The position numbers and the translations under genes are program-made. A stretch of DNA of 52,881 nucleotides. It comes from Aigarchaeota archaeon (GTDB lineage Archaea; Thermoproteota; Nitrososphaeria_A; Caldarchaeales; Wolframiiraptoraceae). This document shows, one piece after another, positions 11,072 to 19,608 of this stretch. The stretch covers positions 1-52,881 of the forward strand of contig JANXDW010000001.1 of NCBI GenBank assembly GCA_025058515.1. Direction: 5' to 3'. Each line of letters begins with the position of its first letter. Positions within the stretch are counted from its first letter, which is position 1. The notes under the pieces are model-generated. The model was not told the origin of the DNA, searched no databases, and saw nothing but the letters and a program-made list of their open reading frames with translations.

Positions 11072-11407
11072 ATGCCCATACAGGGAATAGAATGGATTAT
11101 TATACCTTTCATTGCAGTGTTGATACTCATAATCGTAGCTATCAGATATCCAACTTTGAGGGTTGGATTCGGAGCAGCATTAGCAGTTCTCGGAACATTA
11201 TTATTTCCCATACCCTTGATAGGACCATTTCTAGGCGGAGCCTCATTAGTAATTGGTATATTTTTATTGGCTTGGGGGGTTGCAACGCTTTCAAGTAAGA
11301 GAGAACGCTCTCATATCTTAAGAATCTGTCCAGGATGTGGTAGAGATATAAGTTCATTCCCAGATGACATAAAGAGATGTCCATATTGTGGTAGAGAATT
11401 AACTTAA
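11072..11407 (+). CDS. Two-TM membrane protein with C-terminal zinc ribbon
   Basis: Starting at MPIQGIEWIII the protein has 111 residues. Two to three hydrophobic stretches (WIIIPFIAVLILIIVAIRY; VGFGAALAVLGTLLFPIPLIGPFLGGASLVIGIFLLAWGVATL) form a membrane hairpin. The soluble C-terminus is a rubredoxin-like zinc ribbon, CPGCGRDI...CPYCGREL, with two CxxC pairs 19 residues apart. The start is chosen from the TATA spacing; the ORF track begins 14 codons earlier. Small membrane/zinc-ribbon proteins of this type are common in archaea and mostly uncharacterised. It is the first gene of the accessory block, on the opposite strand from the large protease. No function is proposed. Confidence 0.7.
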   Translation: MPIQGIEWIIIPFIAVLILIIVAIRYPTLRVGFGAALAVLGTLLFPIPLIGPFLGGASLVIGIFLLAWGVATLSSKRERSHILRICPGCGRDISSFPDDIKRCPYCGRELT

Positions 11408-11601
11408 TCCTAATTACTTAACAAAACAATCTTATGTTATCATCATAACTATTTTCTGGGAAGAATTTTAATGTAAAAGTTTAAATCAAATCGGTATGTA
11501 GTTGAAGTTGTACGTCTTCGGAAGAGATTATAAGTTTAGAAGAGGCTGAAGGAATAGCAATACGTTTAGTAACTACGAGGATAAAGAACTTTATTGGAAA
11601 T

Positions 11602-11799
11602 TTGCCTGTTAAAAACATAGTAGTAGAGAGTACTAATCTTAAGCAAATAGGTAGCTTATTAGTTTATGAAATAAATGGTAAAGCTGAGATAGTAGTTAAA
11701 CCTAAAGGAATATTTTCACTTGAAGAGACAGAGTTTAAAATGTTCGTAGTTAAAGTTCATGCTACTAGTGGGAAACCTCTTGGAATAACATTCACATAA
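11602..11799 (+). CDS. Short hypothetical ORF, probably truncated at its 5' end
   Basis: The ORF track begins at a TTG (MPVKNIVVES...). The same frame is open from 11506 and reads EEIISLEEAEGIAIRLVTTRIKNFIGNL before that point, a sequence that looks like genuine protein but has no ATG or GTG. The full open stretch is about 97 codons. The ISLEEAEGIAIRLV segment resembles the start of PepSY-like domains, which are usually secreted, yet no signal peptide is present, so the 5' end may have been lost or frame-shifted: a parallel frame begins TTG AAG TTG TAC at 11502 and stops after 15 codons. A TATA-like GTTTAAATC sits near 11480. Function unknown; it may be a pseudogene. Confidence 0.4.
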   Translation: MPVKNIVVESTNLKQIGSLLVYEINGKAEIVVKPKGIFSLEETEFKMFVVKVHATSGKPLGITFT

Positions 11800-11835
11800 A
11801 ATAAGGATATAAACCCCTTACAATATATTTTATGA

Positions 11836-12000
11836 TTACCGGACCATTATTAAGATCCTTCGTCTAGTGTCGACATCTAATAGTAATCTTATTAGTTTTT
11901 CTTCTTTCGGAACATAGGATACTTTCTTCAAAAATTTGGAACCGAAATCAGATGGAAACTTTAATTCGTAGAATAATATTGATGAACATAATCTAAACGT
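11836..12000 (-). pseudogene. ArsR-like winged-helix N-terminal remnant
   Basis: This minus-strand frame, too short for the ORF track and without ATG, is open for 54 codons. It reads ...FLKKVSYVPKEEKLIRLLLDVDTRRRILIMVR before a TAA. The LIRLLLDVDTRRRIL part resembles the first helices of ArsR-type HTH regulators (L...L.D.TRRRIL.LL), but the frame stops where the recognition helix should follow. It lies 50 nt downstream of the protease gene on the same strand. It may be a fragment of a regulator that once belonged to this block. Evidence is motif-level only. Confidence 0.3.
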
Positions 12001-12049
12001 TCACTATTATAATTGGGATGCGCTGTTCTCTAACTTATTGATGAGCGTG

Positions 12050-14908
12050 TTATTCGCTTTCGAGTAATTTCTTAAACTTGATTAGGCTCTCATTTAATTG
12101 TTTTATCTCATCTGCTAACTTTCCAGACATGACGATATATGTTTCTTTACTTATAGTGCCTGAACTATATTTCTGTAATAAGACTTTCAAGACCTCTTCT
12201 TTCTGGACTATCTGTTTTTCCATATCCCTTATATGTTCTCTAAGCCTGTCTTTAAGAGTCTTTAAACTATCTTCTATTTTTGATTTCATGCTTAAATAAT
12301 CTGCTTCGCTTATTACTTGTTGACCTCGCAGAGTATCTAATTTTCCTAAGAGAATTTTTAGATTCTGTATATTCAACTCTATTTCTTCAAGCTTTATAGA
12401 TGGTGGTTTTTCAATAATTACCTGAGCAGGAAGCTCAGTAGCAGATAATGTGGTAGGTTTAATCTGAGCTTTTCTTCGTCTAACTATAACCACAACTCCT
12501 AAGATGGTCATCAGTAGTATGATAGTGAATATGATGAAATTAATGAAAGCTACGTTAATTTCATTATATAGTGATCTTTCGGAAAGTATTGGTTCGAAGT
12601 TATCTCTTTCAATCCTTAATCTGAAGTTTTCAGTTGTTCCTGACATAGAGATTTTTATTTCATATTTTCCATTACCCAAATTATTTAGAGGGATTCCATT
12701 TACAATCACATTAGCATCATTTAGAGGAGTGTTATCTGACTCATATCTTAACCACACGTTTACATGAGCTCCAAATAGTTCAGGTTTGATATCCCATTTC
12801 CAAATTATTCTGTCAAATATTAATTCAATTGCGTTTGATTCAAAACGTGTTAAACCATATTTTTCATCTACGATATTATCCGCCTCTAATACCTTTTTTG
12901 CTATTTGGTGTTCTGGAGCAAATATTATTCTCATAGAGTAATCCTGACGATAATTTAAGATATTTCCATTAATTACTATTTTTCCTTCAAACGTTTCTCC
13001 ATCATAAGCATACTGTGCTCTTAAATTGACTTCAGCAGCTCTACCAACCTGGACCCTTTGAATTTCAGGCGATAACATAACTATAACCTTGTCGAATATT
13101 ACTGTTATTTCGTTACTTGAAAATGTTGTTAAACCATATTTTTCATCTACAACTTCTTTGGCTCTGAAGGTCTTGCTACCAACGTAGTCTAATGATGTTG
13201 GCTCTGGATCTACTATTACCTTACCTACGAAGGGCGACTTATCATATTCATACCAAGCTTTATAATGAATTACTGGTATAGAACCGATATCTATCCGCTC
13301 ATCTTCAGTCGAAAGGTCGATAGAAATCCTGTCATAAATGACTTTCAATGGAGGTGTCTTCATTTCAACTTTTTCAATTATTTCTTCGACTTCTCCGGAG
13401 CTTGTAGCAATAACTATCTCACCACCTGTGACAGTATAGACTTTCTCGCCTACAGATGAGGATGTATCCGAAATATAGAACCAACCATTTCCTTCTGGTT
13501 GAGAACCGACTTCATTTATTAGTATTGTACCTCCAGTCAATGGCTCACCATTATGAGCCCATATAGCATGAAAACCAATTCTCTGAGATTTACCAACGTC
13601 AACTCTCTCAGGCACCATAGATACTCCATCGATCACTACAAAAGTATGAATACTCGATAAGTCAACAATCACTTTATAGTAGCCGAAATTGTTTTCTATT
13701 TCAATTTTTATATCATGTTCTCCAACTCCATGAAAGGGTATTCTGAAATGTATATCTTCTATAGATGAATCTGGCTGCTTTCCATCAACTGTACCCATTA
13801 CAAAACTTTCTTTCTCATCTCCTAAAGATACTGTCACTATAACACTCTTTATCTTTACGATAGTTATATCCCTTCCCGAACCATAGGGATTCCGATTGGG
13901 AAGCGGATGTACAATGATTCTACCAATAAAATCTAGGGTATCGTCATCAGTGAAAGATTTAAAACCAGGGAGGCTTGTCTCAATTTTAACTTCTAAAAGA
14001 TCCAATATACCATTATGATTACCGTCAACCCACCCTATCTGACGTTTAGTACCTTCAGAAAGACACCATAGTCCAAGTGCCTTTTTCATAGAAAACAAAA
14101 ATTCTAACAAAAGATCTTTTAATGATTTGAATGTCTCAAAAGGAACATCCATTAGACAATTAGAGTTGTCTTCATCATAAAACCCAAAGTAGCCACTAAC
14201 TTCAGGAATATTGTCATATTCATCTGTGGCATAAAATATGTGAGCTATTTCATGCGCAATAGTTGCTTCATTAATTTTCATGATATCAAGGTCGATACCC
14301 GGAATATCGATTAGTGGAATTTCTTTTGGCATCCACCCAACTACTAAATATGGTCCTCCAGGAAGTGCGAAACCTACCGCTTCACCTCCAAAATTATTAC
14401 CTCTTACATCTTTCACCATAAATATTAAAAATCCCCAATCAGTTTTTTCTCTTCCTCTTAGTTCATTCACTATCTTTTTAGCCTTATGAATGTAGTCTCC
14501 TTCCTTATAGCCCATTTCATTTAACACATCAGAAACCCATATATGATGTTCATTAGGTGACATCTTGGATGGAATGTAGTTAGTGTAAATAGGCCCAGTC
14601 ACATAGAGTAGTTTAAACCTTAATGGTACATTGTTTTTTGAAGCCTGTTCTTCCCACCAATTGAATGCTTCGTTTACATCATCTAATGCATTATTCATCT
14701 CATCACGTGACCAACTTGCTATTGGATCATTAACAAATATCGCTAGAGCCGCTACGTCCCCAATCATATACTCACTAGTCTCATCAAACCCTGGCTCAGG
14801 ATTCTCTATAGAGTGCTTTTCAGATATAGCTGAAAGAAATGTTAAAACGAAACCACCTAAAACTAAAAATAAAATACACATAAGTAGCATTAATTTATTA
14901 AACGACAT
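12050..14908 (-). CDS. Membrane-anchored metzincin-like metalloprotease with cytoplasmic SHOCT-like tail
   Basis: A 952-residue protein. It begins with a signal-anchor (LMLLMCILFLVLGGFVLTFL, about 6-25). The extracellular catalytic region contains ATIAHEIAHIFYATDEYD: H219-E220-x-x-H223 followed by Asp229 at the third-ligand position of a metzincin (HExxHxxGxxH/D), with Tyr226 where Gly is usual. NCLMDVP downstream could be the Met-turn. Residues of about 300-780 are beta-rich, with at least two related units ending DEKYGLTxFxSNxIxxIFD. A second TM helix (about 786-809) and RRRK stop-transfer precede a 139-residue tail with two SHOCT-like stretches (LRGQQVISEADYLSMKSKI; LLQKYSSGTISKETYIVMSGKL) and coiled coil. 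Its own TATA box lies 28 nt upstream. Substrate unknown. Confidence 0.7.
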   Translation of the reverse strand: MSFNKLMLLMCILFLVLGGFVLTFLSAISEKHSIENPEPGFDETSEYMIGDVAALAIFVNDPIASWSRDEMNNALDDVNEAFNWWEEQASKNNVPLRFKLLYVTGPIYTNYIPSKMSPNEHHIWVSDVLNEMGYKEGDYIHKAKKIVNELRGREKTDWGFLIFMVKDVRGNNFGGEAVGFALPGGPYLVVGWMPKEIPLIDIPGIDLDIMKINEATIAHEIAHIFYATDEYDNIPEVSGYFGFYDEDNSNCLMDVPFETFKSLKDLLLEFLFSMKKALGLWCLSEGTKRQIGWVDGNHNGILDLLEVKIETSLPGFKSFTDDDTLDFIGRIIVHPLPNRNPYGSGRDITIVKIKSVIVTVSLGDEKESFVMGTVDGKQPDSSIEDIHFRIPFHGVGEHDIKIEIENNFGYYKVIVDLSSIHTFVVIDGVSMVPERVDVGKSQRIGFHAIWAHNGEPLTGGTILINEVGSQPEGNGWFYISDTSSSVGEKVYTVTGGEIVIATSSGEVEEIIEKVEMKTPPLKVIYDRISIDLSTEDERIDIGSIPVIHYKAWYEYDKSPFVGKVIVDPEPTSLDYVGSKTFRAKEVVDEKYGLTTFSSNEITVIFDKVIVMLSPEIQRVQVGRAAEVNLRAQYAYDGETFEGKIVINGNILNYRQDYSMRIIFAPEHQIAKKVLEADNIVDEKYGLTRFESNAIELIFDRIIWKWDIKPELFGAHVNVWLRYESDNTPLNDANVIVNGIPLNNLGNGKYEIKISMSGTTENFRLRIERDNFEPILSERSLYNEINVAFINFIIFTIILLMTILGVVVIVRRRKAQIKPTTLSATELPAQVIIEKPPSIKLEEIELNIQNLKILLGKLDTLRGQQVISEADYLSMKSKIEDSLKTLKDRLREHIRDMEKQIVQKEEVLKVLLQKYSSGTISKETYIVMSGKLADEIKQLNESLIKFKKLLESE

Positions 14909-14930
14909 ACTGATATAAATTATACTAAAG

Positions 14931-14943
14931 ATATTTTATAAAT
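14931..14943 (-). promoter_or_regulatory. TATA box of the metzincin-like gene
   Basis: On the minus strand ATTTATAAAATAT is centred about 28 nt before the ATG at 14908, suggesting an essentially leaderless transcript for the large protease gene. Confidence 0.5.
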
Positions 14944-15009
14944 ATTAATCCTAAAATATTTAATTATCCTAGTTTATTTAATGAGTTCATCACAAAAATC
15001 TTGATATCC

Positions 15010-15017
15010 TTATAAAT
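15010..15017 (+). promoter_or_regulatory. TATA box of the decayed gene carrying repeat copy 2
   Basis: TTATAAAT is followed about 31 nt downstream by GAGG (15045-15048) and, two bases later, an ATG at 15050. This keeps a recognisable promoter, ribosome-binding site and start in front of a reading frame that is now interrupted by stops. Confidence 0.4.
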
Positions 15018-15049
15018 ACTCAAACAAAATATAACACTTTAACAGAGGA

Positions 15050-15202
15050 ATGTTCATGGTATGTTTTGAGTAACGTAAAATCTTCTGTTTCGCCATCCAT
15101 GTTTCTAAACACTGTGAGAAGAGATTGTTAAATCTTTAACAGTTTGAAGAATGTGTTAAGCGGTATTTAGAGTTTAATCCTCAGCTCTTGAGGCTGGGTT
15201 AG
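15050..15202 (+). pseudogene. Decayed coding fragment spanning repeat copy 2
   Basis: From ATG 15050 a single frame reads MFMVCFE-stop-RKIFCFAIHVSKHCEKRLLNL-stop-QFEECVKRYLEFNPQLLRLG-stop. The second half is the same protein sequence as in copy 1. Two internal TAA codons interrupt it, and after NPQLL the similarity to copy 1 ends. A ribosome-binding site and TATA box remain upstream. This is best read as the 5' part of a dead gene whose middle part is retained in copy 1. The family is not recognised. Suppression or recoding of TAA is not expected, so I treat it as a pseudogene. Confidence 0.5.
15093..15186 (+). repeat. 94-nt direct repeat, copy 2
   Basis: Second copy of the block described at 10715-10808, in the same orientation and without indels. 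Here the sequence to the left is CTTCTGTTTCG instead of the tRNA gene. The remaining part of this 527-nt gap between the protease and guaB, 15203-15384, is AT-rich and shows me nothing besides the guaB promoter. Confidence 0.93.
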
Positions 15203-15384
15203 ATAGACTATTGAATTTGAAAATATTTACATTACATAAAAAGTATACTATTATGGTTAATTGTTAAGCTATAGGATTTACTCTATTTAAAGATGAAATG
15301 TTTTGGAGTTAACATTCTCGATGCACACTACTTTTCTAGATAATTTCTTAGAGTTTTAAAATGATTATTTTATTTTTTATTGAA

Positions 15385-15394
15385 TATTTAAAAT
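15385..15394 (+). promoter_or_regulatory. TATA box of the guaB-purA-purB operon
   Basis: TATTTAAAAT is centred about 47 nt before the GTG start of guaB, predicting a leader of about 20 nt that includes an AGGG about 7 nt before the GTG. Confidence 0.5.
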
Positions 15395-15435
15395 AAAAGA
15401 TATATTTTGGCTTATCTTCTGGTCTTAGGGATTTC

Positions 15436-16893
15436 GTGGCTAAAGTTTTAGATAATATTGGTTTATCTTTTGATGATGTTCTACTGGTTCCTCGAAACTC
15501 TTCTATAGCTTCTAGGAGAGAGATAGATACTAAGACAAAGTTTACTCAAAGAGTCTCTATAAATATACCGATAGTTTCTGCAGCTATGGATACTGTTACA
15601 GAATCAACCATGGCCATAACGCTCGCTAGAGAAGGAGGAATAGGAGTAATACATCGATTCATGCCTCCGGAAAAACAAGTAGAAGAAGTAGCAAGAGTAA
15701 AGAGAGCTGATAATGTAATAATAGAGAAGCCTACAACGATTTCTCCACATGCTACTGTAAGAGAAGCTAGAGAGATTATGAAGAATCTTGGGATAAGTGG
15801 GTTAATCGTAGTCGATTCTGAGAATAGAGTTTTGGGAATTCTAACGAGGAGAGATATACTCTTCGAAGATGATTCGACGATCGTAGCTAACTGCATGACA
15901 TCGAGAAAAGATATGATAACAGCAAGTCCAAACATCTCATTAGAAGAAGCAAAAAGGATCTTTAAACAATACAAGATAGAGAAGCTTCCACTAATTGATG
16001 AAGACGGTAAGCTTAGAGGCTTAATAACATGCATAGACCTGTTAAAGAGAGAAGCTTATCCAAATGCTTCTCGAGATCTTAAAGGTAGGTTATTAGTAGC
16101 AGCCGCTATAGGTGTAAAAGAGAATGAGATTAAACGTGCAGAACTCTTAATTGAAGCAGATGTAGATGTACTAGTAATAGATGTCGCCCACGGACATACA
16201 AGTATGTGCATCGATACTATCAAAAAGCTCAGAAAGATATATGGAGATAGCGTAGAGATAGTGGCAGGAAATGTAGCTACAGGAGAAGGAGTAGAAGACC
16301 TTGCTGCAGCAGGAGCTAACTCTGTAAAAGTAGGTGTAGGACCAGGCTCAGTCTGTACTACTCGAGTTGTTGCAGGAGTAGGCGTCCCACAGTTATCAGC
16401 AATATTAGACTGTGCAGAAGCTGCTGATAAGATGGGTGTCCCGATAATAGCAGATGGAGGTATAAGAGAGAGTGGTGATATAGTTAAAGCACTAGCAGCA
16501 GGAGCTTCATCTGTCATGATTGGAAGACTACTTGCAGGAACAGATGAAAGCCCAGGGACTACCGTTGTCAAGAATGGTAAAAGATACAAGATATACAGAG
16601 GGATGGCCTCTATCTACGCTATGCTCGGTAGAGACTTCAGACATAGAGAAGACTCTGTAGAAACATTGATAGACTCTTCAGAGTACTCTTATTATGCTGA
16701 AGGCGTTGAGGCATATGTACCGTACACTGGGTCAGCTTCAGAGATATTGAAGAGGCTTGTAGCTGGTCTGAGATCTGGGATGAGCTATCTTGGAGCCAAG
16801 TCCATAGATGAATTGAAGAAGAACGCAGTATTTATCAAAGTAACGCAATCAGGAATAAGAGAGAGTCTTCCACATGATGTTGAAGTGATATAA
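15436..16893 (+). CDS. guaB: Inosine-5'-monophosphate dehydrogenase
   Basis: A 485-residue IMP dehydrogenase that oxidises IMP to XMP with NAD+, the first step towards GMP. The TIM barrel is interrupted by a CBS pair (about 95-210, with two segments LGISGLIVVDSENRVLGILTRRDIL and YKIEKLPLIDEDGKLRGLITCIDLL). Catalytic loop GPGSVCTTRVV contains the active-site Cys; the phosphate/flap segments IADGGIRESGDIVKALAAGASSVMIG and GMASIYAM follow. Translation starts at GTG; it overlaps no neighbour. purA begins 3 nt after its stop. Grouping guaB with purA and purB places both branches from IMP (to GMP and AMP) under one promoter. Confidence 0.97.
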   Translation: MAKVLDNIGLSFDDVLLVPRNSSIASRREIDTKTKFTQRVSINIPIVSAAMDTVTESTMAITLAREGGIGVIHRFMPPEKQVEEVARVKRADNVIIEKPTTISPHATVREAREIMKNLGISGLIVVDSENRVLGILTRRDILFEDDSTIVANCMTSRKDMITASPNISLEEAKRIFKQYKIEKLPLIDEDGKLRGLITCIDLLKREAYPNASRDLKGRLLVAAAIGVKENEIKRAELLIEADVDVLVIDVAHGHTSMCIDTIKKLRKIYGDSVEIVAGNVATGEGVEDLAAAGANSVKVGVGPGSVCTTRVVAGVGVPQLSAILDCAEAADKMGVPIIADGGIRESGDIVKALAAGASSVMIGRLLAGTDESPGTTVVKNGKRYKIYRGMASIYAMLGRDFRHREDSVETLIDSSEYSYYAEGVEAYVPYTGSASEILKRLVAGLRSGMSYLGAKSIDELKKNAVFIKVTQSGIRESLPHDVEVI

Positions 16894-16896
16894 GTT

Positions 16897-18144
16897 ATGC
16901 CTGGTACAGTAGTAGTAGGACTCCAATGGGGAGATGAAGGAAAAGGTAAGATATCCTACTTATTATCGAGAGAAGCTGAATATGTTGTAAGATTTCAAGG
17001 TGGAGCTAATGCAGGTCATACGGTCGTAGTAGATGATAAAGAACTTAGATTCAATATGCTTCCAGCTGGAGCTGCTTCAGGAGCTCGACCATGTATAGCT
17101 TCTGGAACAGTTGTAGATCTTAATGAAGTAATGGAAGAAGTACAGTTGCTGAAGAGTATTGGAGTGAATGTAAGCCCCCTCATCAGCAGAAATGCAAACA
17201 TTGTTCTACCAATTCATAGAGAACTAGATAGTATGATTGAAGGTATGAGAAGTGGAGAAGCATTAGGAACTACAGGTCGAGGTATAGGACCAGCATACTC
17301 TGATAAAGCTTTGAGGATAGGGATAAGGATTGAAGATCTCCTACATAGAGAAATCTTAGAAAATAAGGTAAAATTCTTAGAGAAGGCTCATGGACTTAAG
17401 ATTACTGGGATCGATGAGTTAGCTAAACTAGCTGAGAACTTCATCGAGAATATCTGCAGTCTAGAGATTATATTGAACGACCTACTAGATAATGGAGTAA
17501 ACGTAATCTTCGAAGGAGCGCAGGGAACACTTCTAGATATAGACCATGGAACATACCCTTATGTAACTTCTTCAAATACAACTGTAGGAGCTGTACTTAC
17601 AAGCTGTGGGATAGGACCTAGGAAGATATCTGAAGTCGTCGGAGTGATGAAAGCATATACAACTAGGGTGGGAGCAGGAGTATTCCCAACTGAATTAAAA
17701 GATGAGAGTGGAGTAATACTCAGAGAGAGGGGAAGAGAGTATGGGACGACTACTGGTAGACCTAGAAGAGTTGGATGGCTAGACATACCTCTCACAAGAT
17801 ACTGTATAAAGATAAATGATGTAGATTGGATTGCATTAACTAAACTAGATGTTTTAAGTGGATTTGATAAGTTGAAGATTTGCGTAGAGTACGAGCTAGA
17901 TGGAGAGACCGTCAAATTAACTTCTCCAAGTGTTAGACTTCTTGAACGAGTTAAACCAATCTATATAGAGCTAGATGGATGGCCTAAACTCTCTAAAAAA
18001 GATTGGGAAGAGATCTCTACAAAAGGATGGGATTCTCTACCAGACAATGCTAGAGAATATGTAGAGACTATTGAAGAACTACTCGGCAAACCGATAAAGA
18101 TCGTTTCAATCGGAGCAAGAGTAGGGATGGAGGTCGTGAAGTAA
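16897..18144 (+). CDS. purA: Adenylosuccinate synthetase
   Basis: A 415-residue GTP-dependent ligase that joins IMP and aspartate, the first step to AMP. The P-loop-like start VVGLQWGDEGKGK (8-19) with its catalytic Asp, the GGANAGHTVV segment with the catalytic His, TTGRGIGPAYSDK, EGAQGTLLDIDHGTYPYVTSSNTT and TTTGRPRRVGWLD (IMP/aspartate binding) are all present. The length is near the bacterial form rather than the shorter (~340) form found in many archaea. It starts 3 nt after guaB and its TAA overlaps the ATG of purB by 1 nt (TAATG), so the three enzymes are translated as a coupled unit. Confidence 0.97.
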   Translation: MPGTVVVGLQWGDEGKGKISYLLSREAEYVVRFQGGANAGHTVVVDDKELRFNMLPAGAASGARPCIASGTVVDLNEVMEEVQLLKSIGVNVSPLISRNANIVLPIHRELDSMIEGMRSGEALGTTGRGIGPAYSDKALRIGIRIEDLLHREILENKVKFLEKAHGLKITGIDELAKLAENFIENICSLEIILNDLLDNGVNVIFEGAQGTLLDIDHGTYPYVTSSNTTVGAVLTSCGIGPRKISEVVGVMKAYTTRVGAGVFPTELKDESGVILRERGREYGTTTGRPRRVGWLDIPLTRYCIKINDVDWIALTKLDVLSGFDKLKICVEYELDGETVKLTSPSVRLLERVKPIYIELDGWPKLSKKDWEEISTKGWDSLPDNAREYVETIEELLGKPIKIVSIGARVGMEVVK

Positions 18145-19532
18145 TGGACTCATTAGAAGCGATAGTACCTATAGATGGAAGATATAGAGAGAAGGTGTAT
18201 TTCTTAGAGAAATATTTCTCAGAAAATGCGATTATGAAGGAGAGAATAAGGATTGAATTAAATTATCTAGTAAAATTCATGGATGAAGTAGAAAGTAGCA
18301 AAATAAAGCTACTACCTAGAAATTGGAGAGACTCCATCAAGGAGATCATTGATAATTTTTCTCTAGATGAAGCTAAAAAGATTAAAGAGATTGAGAAGAC
18401 TGTAGGACACGATGTAGTCGCAGTAGTAAGATTTCTTATAGATAAGTTGAGAGAAGCTGGGCTAGAAATCTTAACACCTTACGTACATATAGGGCTAACC
18501 TCTGAAGACGTCAATAACATCGCATACTCAGTATTACTTAAGAGATTCAATGAAGAAGTATTAATCCCATTAATATTGAAGATTGTTGATAAACTATATT
18601 CTATGTCGTCTGATAATATGGAGACAGTGATGCTTGCTAGAACTCATGGAGTCCCCGCAGTTCCAACGACTTTTGGAAGATTCATAGCAAACTACGCTTA
18701 TAGAGTTGCTAGGATATTAGAGGAATTAGCATCTATAAAGTTTCCAGGTAAGATAGGTGGAGCTGTTGGAGATCATAATGCTCTTAAATTCTCTTATCCT
18801 GAGATAGATTGGATAAAGTTTAGCAGATCCTTCGTAGAATCTCAAGGTCTCCGATACTTTCCAGCATTTACTCAAATCTTACCTCATGACCAGTTATCAG
18901 AATACTTGATGAAGATAGCCTTACTAGACTCAATACTATCTAATCTATGTAGAGACATGTGGATGATGTCATTGCTAGGTTACCTGTACTTTCCACCTCT
19001 TAAAGATGAGGTTCATTCATCGACTATGCCTCATAAATCTAATCCTACTCTAATAGAGAACTCTGAAGGAGCATTCGACCTCGCATCAGAGATCTTAACG
19101 TACATCTCTAGAAGATTACTTTCGAGTAGGCTTCATAGAGATCTCTCAGACTCAATAATTAAAAGATTCTACGGTCTACCACTTTCTCTAACATGTATTG
19201 GAATACAGAATTTACTGGTATCATTAGATAGAGTGGAGGTCGATAGAGAAGCCATGGTAAAAGATATTGAACAACATCAAGAAGTATTAAGTGAGGCATA
19301 CCAAGTATACCTTAGAAAACATGGTTATGTAGAAGCATATGAGGTTATACGAGCGATAACAAGAGAGCATCCTCAGGAGATACTTAAGAAGTTGGAGGGA
19401 AGAATACCGGATAGAGAGTTAGAGCACCTCTCTCAGTTAAGCCCTTCAAAATATATTGGAGAAGCGATAGAGATTACAGAGAAACTCCTTAGAGAAGTTG
19501 AAGAAATTATGAAGAAGTTTACTGAGAAGTAG
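18144..19532 (+). CDS. purB: Adenylosuccinate lyase
   Basis: A 462-residue member of the aspartase/fumarase superfamily. It cleaves adenylosuccinate to AMP and SAICAR to AICAR. The conserved catalytic His segments are TVGHDVVAVVRF and ARTHGVPAVPTTFGR, and the flexible signature loop is SSTMPHKSNPTLIENSEG. Superfamily members are homotetramers with shared active sites. Its start overlaps the purA stop. After the stop codon a T-rich stretch probably ends the operon. A PRTase-type regulator gene starts 76 nt downstream. Confidence 0.97.
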   Translation: MDSLEAIVPIDGRYREKVYFLEKYFSENAIMKERIRIELNYLVKFMDEVESSKIKLLPRNWRDSIKEIIDNFSLDEAKKIKEIEKTVGHDVVAVVRFLIDKLREAGLEILTPYVHIGLTSEDVNNIAYSVLLKRFNEEVLIPLILKIVDKLYSMSSDNMETVMLARTHGVPAVPTTFGRFIANYAYRVARILEELASIKFPGKIGGAVGDHNALKFSYPEIDWIKFSRSFVESQGLRYFPAFTQILPHDQLSEYLMKIALLDSILSNLCRDMWMMSLLGYLYFPPLKDEVHSSTMPHKSNPTLIENSEGAFDLASEILTYISRRLLSSRLHRDLSDSIIKRFYGLPLSLTCIGIQNLLVSLDRVEVDREAMVKDIEQHQEVLSEAYQVYLRKHGYVEAYEVIRAITREHPQEILKKLEGRIPDRELEHLSQLSPSKYIGEAIEITEKLLREVEEIMKKFTEK

Positions 19533-19543
19533 AGTGCTGAATA

Positions 19544-19557
19544 TTATTTTTTATTTA
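19544..19557 (+). terminator. Oligo-T terminator after purB
   Basis: ATTATTTTTTATTT follows the purB stop by about a dozen bases, with no stem-loop. Archaeal RNA polymerase terminates at such T-tracts, and the next gene appears to have its own promoter elements. Confidence 0.4.
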
Positions 19558-19608
19558 TACATTATATTAAGTTAATAAGCGGGATGGATATATTTTATAC
19601 GTAGACTG

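Noticed and set aside
15050-15202. Recoding of TAA in the decayed frame
   Set aside because: TAA is not known to be recoded in such archaea, and the second copy shows different stop positions, which fits pseudogene decay.
15546-16589. Long minus-strand ORFs opposite guaB
   Set aside because: Shadow frames of a fully conserved IMP dehydrogenase; no family signature.
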